DNA from: Clitoria ternatea | Lineage: Eukaryota; Streptophyta; Magnoliopsida; Fabales; Fabaceae | Reading direction: 5' to 3' | Length of the DNA stretch: 64,000 nucleotides | NCBI GenBank assembly: GCA_037962975.1 | Contig: CM075676.1 | Span: 48,346,001 to 48,410,000 of the forward strand | Shown: piece by piece, positions 61,007-64,000 of the stretch | How positions within the stretch are numbered: the first letter of the stretch is position 1 | Layout: every line of letters starts with the position of its first letter | Notes under the pieces: generated by a model | What the model saw: the letters and a program-made list of their open reading frames with translations, nothing else | Told to the model about the DNA's origin: nothing | The model's database searches: none | Made by a program: the position numbers and the translations under genes

Positions 61007-63986
61007 TGTAACATCCTGATTAAGATTAATTGCTGATTGAGATTAATTTCGGATTAAGATTGACTGCCGATTAAGATTGACTACTGATTGAGATTGATTG
61101 CTGACTAAGTAAAAGAGGCATGGAATGACGCATGTGCCCCTCTTGACAATATAATAGTTTCAGTTTCACTTTTCCACCCACTCTGAACTTATTTCTCTTT
61201 CGTGTATGCAGAACCACTCTTCCGTTCTCTCTAAAATTCCCTCAAGCCTCTGTTTCTTCTTCTTCTTCTTCGTCGTCTCCCTCTCCTCCTCCTTTTTCCA
61301 TTCGACGCTATTGGAATCTCGACTGGGAAGTAGGCAGTGTTAAGGTGCCATTCCCGTTTCTCCTGAAGTTGACAGAGCTTCTTCTTCCTCTCCTCCGTCT
61401 TCACCTTTTTCATCAGCAATGTTGTAATGTCTTGGAGGCTCGAAGTCCTCCACTGTTAGCGAAGGTCGGACTGTCAAGAGTAAGAGAACAGCCTTGGGCT
61501 TCTCCAAAGCTGAGTACCGAGTTTGATTGAGTTTGAAGGTCGTTGACCAAGAGAGAGTGACTGAAGGAGCGACTGGAGAGCAACCGATCAGCGTTGAAAG
61601 TTCGAGTGACTTCACAGTAGGTAGGGGGCGCTTTACATTTCAAATGCATGGTTTATGGACGGGTTCCGGGTGAAATTTATATGCTGTTTGTGTTATACTT
61701 GAAATGTGTTGATTAATGTGTTTTAGTTGTTTGATAACTTGTGATATACCCGAATATGTGAAATCTGAGTTATGAAGTGTTATGTGATTCCGTCCATGAT
61801 TGAATATTGAACTGCAAGTGATGCATGTTGATTTTAATGAGTATGTTGAGTGCTTATAGCGTGAACCGCTTACTATATGATTGTATATGGAATTGCATGT
61901 GAAGTGTGTTGATTGAAATGAGAATGCCGAGTGCATACAGCGTGGGACGCTTCATGATTAAAATCATATACATTTGATTCACCATTGAAATGTCGAGTGC
62001 ATAAAGCGTGGGACACTTAATATAGAAATGGTAATCAAATGAATATGTATGAGATATGAAGATGAGAATGTTGAGTGCATACAGTATGGGACGCTTGATG
62101 ATTAAAATCATATACATTTGATTCACCATTGAAATACCGAGTGCATACAGCGTGGGAAGCTTAATATAGAAATGGTAATCAAATGAATATGTATGAGATA
62201 TGAAGATGAGAATGTCGAGTGCATACAGCGTAGGACGCTTGATGATTAAAATCATATACATTTGATTCACCATTGAAATGCCGAGTGCATACAGCGTAGG
62301 ACACTTAATATAGAAATGGTAATCAAATAAATATGTATAAGATATGAAGATGGGAATGCTGAGTGCATACAACATAGGACGCTTGATGATTAAAATAATA
62401 TACATTTGATTCACCATTGAAATACCGAGTGCATACAGCGTGGGACGCTTAATATAGAAATGGTAATCAAATGAATATGTATGAGATACAAAGAAAGACC
62501 TTGGGTGGGACTCAAGGCAAGCTTACCGAGTGGAACTCGGGGCTGCCCGTAACACTTCCGTTGTCGCTGGGAGTGACTGTGTTACATGAGAGGGCAAACA
62601 GTTTGGTACCAGTAAAACGGCCGGATCAGCTTGGAGCTGAGCAAAAGGCTGAGAGCCTATGTTGCAACATAAAAATTAATAATGAACAATCAGATCCAAC
62701 TGAATAAATGTGTGCACACTGAAACTGTTACCGAGTGCAATGTGTCTTGTATGTTTATGTGTATATGTTATTGAGAATAGCATGAATAATGTAGCCATGA
62801 ATGAGTTGAGTGAATTCTGACTGATTGATGCCGAGTGAGTAGTCATATTGAATGGCAGTGTATGTTATTGTTTGATTGTGAAATGATATTGTATAGTTAA
62901 GAATGTAGTGACTAATCCGAGTCAATAACTGTCATTTAATATGTAAAATGCTCACCCCTACTTGTGGCTATATTTTCAGTGGATATAGTTCGGAACGGTG
63001 AATGATGGGAGAACATCAAACCCGTATGAAGTGTATTTGTGCAAATGTGGTGAACACATTGTAATTGGTTATGATGTAGCCTTGGCCGGCTCCTAAATAC
63101 ACTGTTTCATTTTGAGTGTATTTGAATTTGAATTCTCTCAGATTTGAGAATGTATTTATATATATATATATATATATTTTTGCTATGATGTTGTTGAATT
63201 GTCAGTGGGTATTGTTGTGTGAGGAATGCCAAAGGTTGCATTGTTTTCCGAGTGAGAATTTAGTGAGTGAACCTATTCCAAGTGAAGATAGGTTACAACG
63301 ACTCCCGAGTGAGAATTAACCAAATGAATCACTTCCAAGGGAAGTATGGTTAAAGTGTTGAGTGAGGTACATTCTAGAAAACCTCCTCCGAGTGGATAAG
63401 GTTATATATTCCGAGTGGATAATGTTATAATATCCCGTATAAGACTTAACCTAGTAAATTCTTCCGATTGAAGGCAGGTTGAGCATTTTCCAAGTGAAAT
63501 ATGATGGAGAGGACCACTTTCGAGGGAAGATGGTCAGGGTGTTTTCCGAGCAAAACACAACCGATAGAACTCCTTTCGAGTAAAGAAAAGTTAAAGTATT
63601 ACTGAGTGAGGCTTAGCCTAGAAACTCTCACCCGAGCGATGAAGGGTTAAGATATACCCGAGTGAAATATAACCGAGGGGAGCTACTTCCGAGCGAAGGA
63701 AAGTTAAGAGGTTCCGAGTGAGGAATGGCAGGGAGGACCATTTTGAATGAGGATTTGACTAAGAGTGATAAATTACCGAGTGAGGCATAACCTGATGGGA
63801 CTATTCCCGAGTGGAAGGTGGTCCCAATTCCGAGTGATGGAAAATACCGAGTGAGAGACTCGCTCTAGCGAGTAAGGGCTCGCTCAAGCGTTGTCCGTTG
63901 GTTTTTGTTTATTCTACTCAGAGTTTGAACGCAAAAAATTTCCCTCGGTTTTTGGGGTATGTTTTACTGAGTCGGAGGATGTTTCA
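61007..63986 (+). mobile_element. Solo LTR of a Tekay-related family (2980 bp)
   Basis: TGTAACATCC...GGATGTTTCA with perfect TTATT duplications at 61002-61006 and 63987-63991. The base run after it lacks a primer site, so it is solo. It is related to the Tekay LTRs throughout (promoter block near 61130, CTCACCCC module at about 62950, CCGAGTGA array at 63240-63860) but much diverged and carrying its own 144-bp array. Confidence 0.87.
61925..62470 (+). repeat. 144-bp tandem array in the solo LTR (nearly four copies)
   Basis: ATTAAAATCATATAC-type words start at 61957, 62101, 62245 and 62389, an exact 144-bp period. Each unit holds two half-units, each with GAGTGCATACAGCGT followed by GGACGCTT or similar. 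Confidence 0.92.
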
Positions 63987-64000
63987 TTATTTACCCGAAG

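Noticed and set aside
61231..61649. Arg/Lys-rich and other short frames in the 61007 LTR
   Set aside because: CTTCTTCTTC-type microsatellite and LTR sequence; no protein feature.

Overview
This is repeat-dominated nuclear DNA from a flowering plant. AT-rich DNA, Ty3/gypsy elements primed by plant initiator-Met and Asp tRNAs, a Cassandra-type 5S-bearing retrotransposon, a FAR1-type MULE and a relic of a BAM/CLV1-like receptor kinase all point to a eudicot. A legume is my guess from the overall look of the elements; the sequence does not prove it. I found no intact host gene. Almost everything is nested, decayed transposable elements.

Layout. 1-3641: 3' end of a Tekay/Del-like chromovirus (integrase tail, polypurine tract, 2.6-kb LTR). 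3642-4769: AT-rich DNA with a broken receptor-kinase C-terminus. 4779-36281: one very large Mutator-like element (MULE), bounded by 180-bp inverted repeats that differ at 7 sites by my hand count, and by an exact 9-bp target duplication (TTGTTTTTT). Inside it are unidentified + strand exon-like fragments, a multi-exon Ulp1-like cysteine protease gene (- strand), a small + strand coiled-coil pseudogene, 429-bp and 165-bp tandem arrays, and a FAR1-type transposase gene (- strand). A 13.7-kb Athila element (10175-23888, TSD CCATA) splits the Ulp1 gene. A 3.2-kb solo LTR (29025-32195) sits just past the transposase stop codon.

36291-38358: AT-rich, no gene seen. 38359-49687: a near-complete Tekay element with 2.55-kb LTRs. 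Its gag is split by a 1585-bp Athila-like solo LTR (TSD CCGTG). 49697-52982: LTR and integrase remnant of another gypsy family on the - strand. 52983-53853: Cassandra TRIM with 5S rRNA-like LTRs. 53854-56342: AT-rich. 56348-60470: 4.1-kb solo LTR (TSD AATAG). 61007-63986: 3.0-kb solo LTR (TSD TTATT).

How the parts relate. The MULE is the oldest large frame, because Athila and a solo LTR lie within it. Its transposase and protease are both disabled by several stops and frameshifts, so it looks like a dead former autonomous element. Many stops in the elements fit C-to-T (or G-to-A) decay at CAA, CAG and CGA codons. The most unusual content is the MULE cargo (Ulp1-like protease, AT-hook-like exon, coiled-coil gene) and two short motifs, CCGAGTGA and the palindrome TCGCTYRAGCGA, that recur across LTRs of different lineages.
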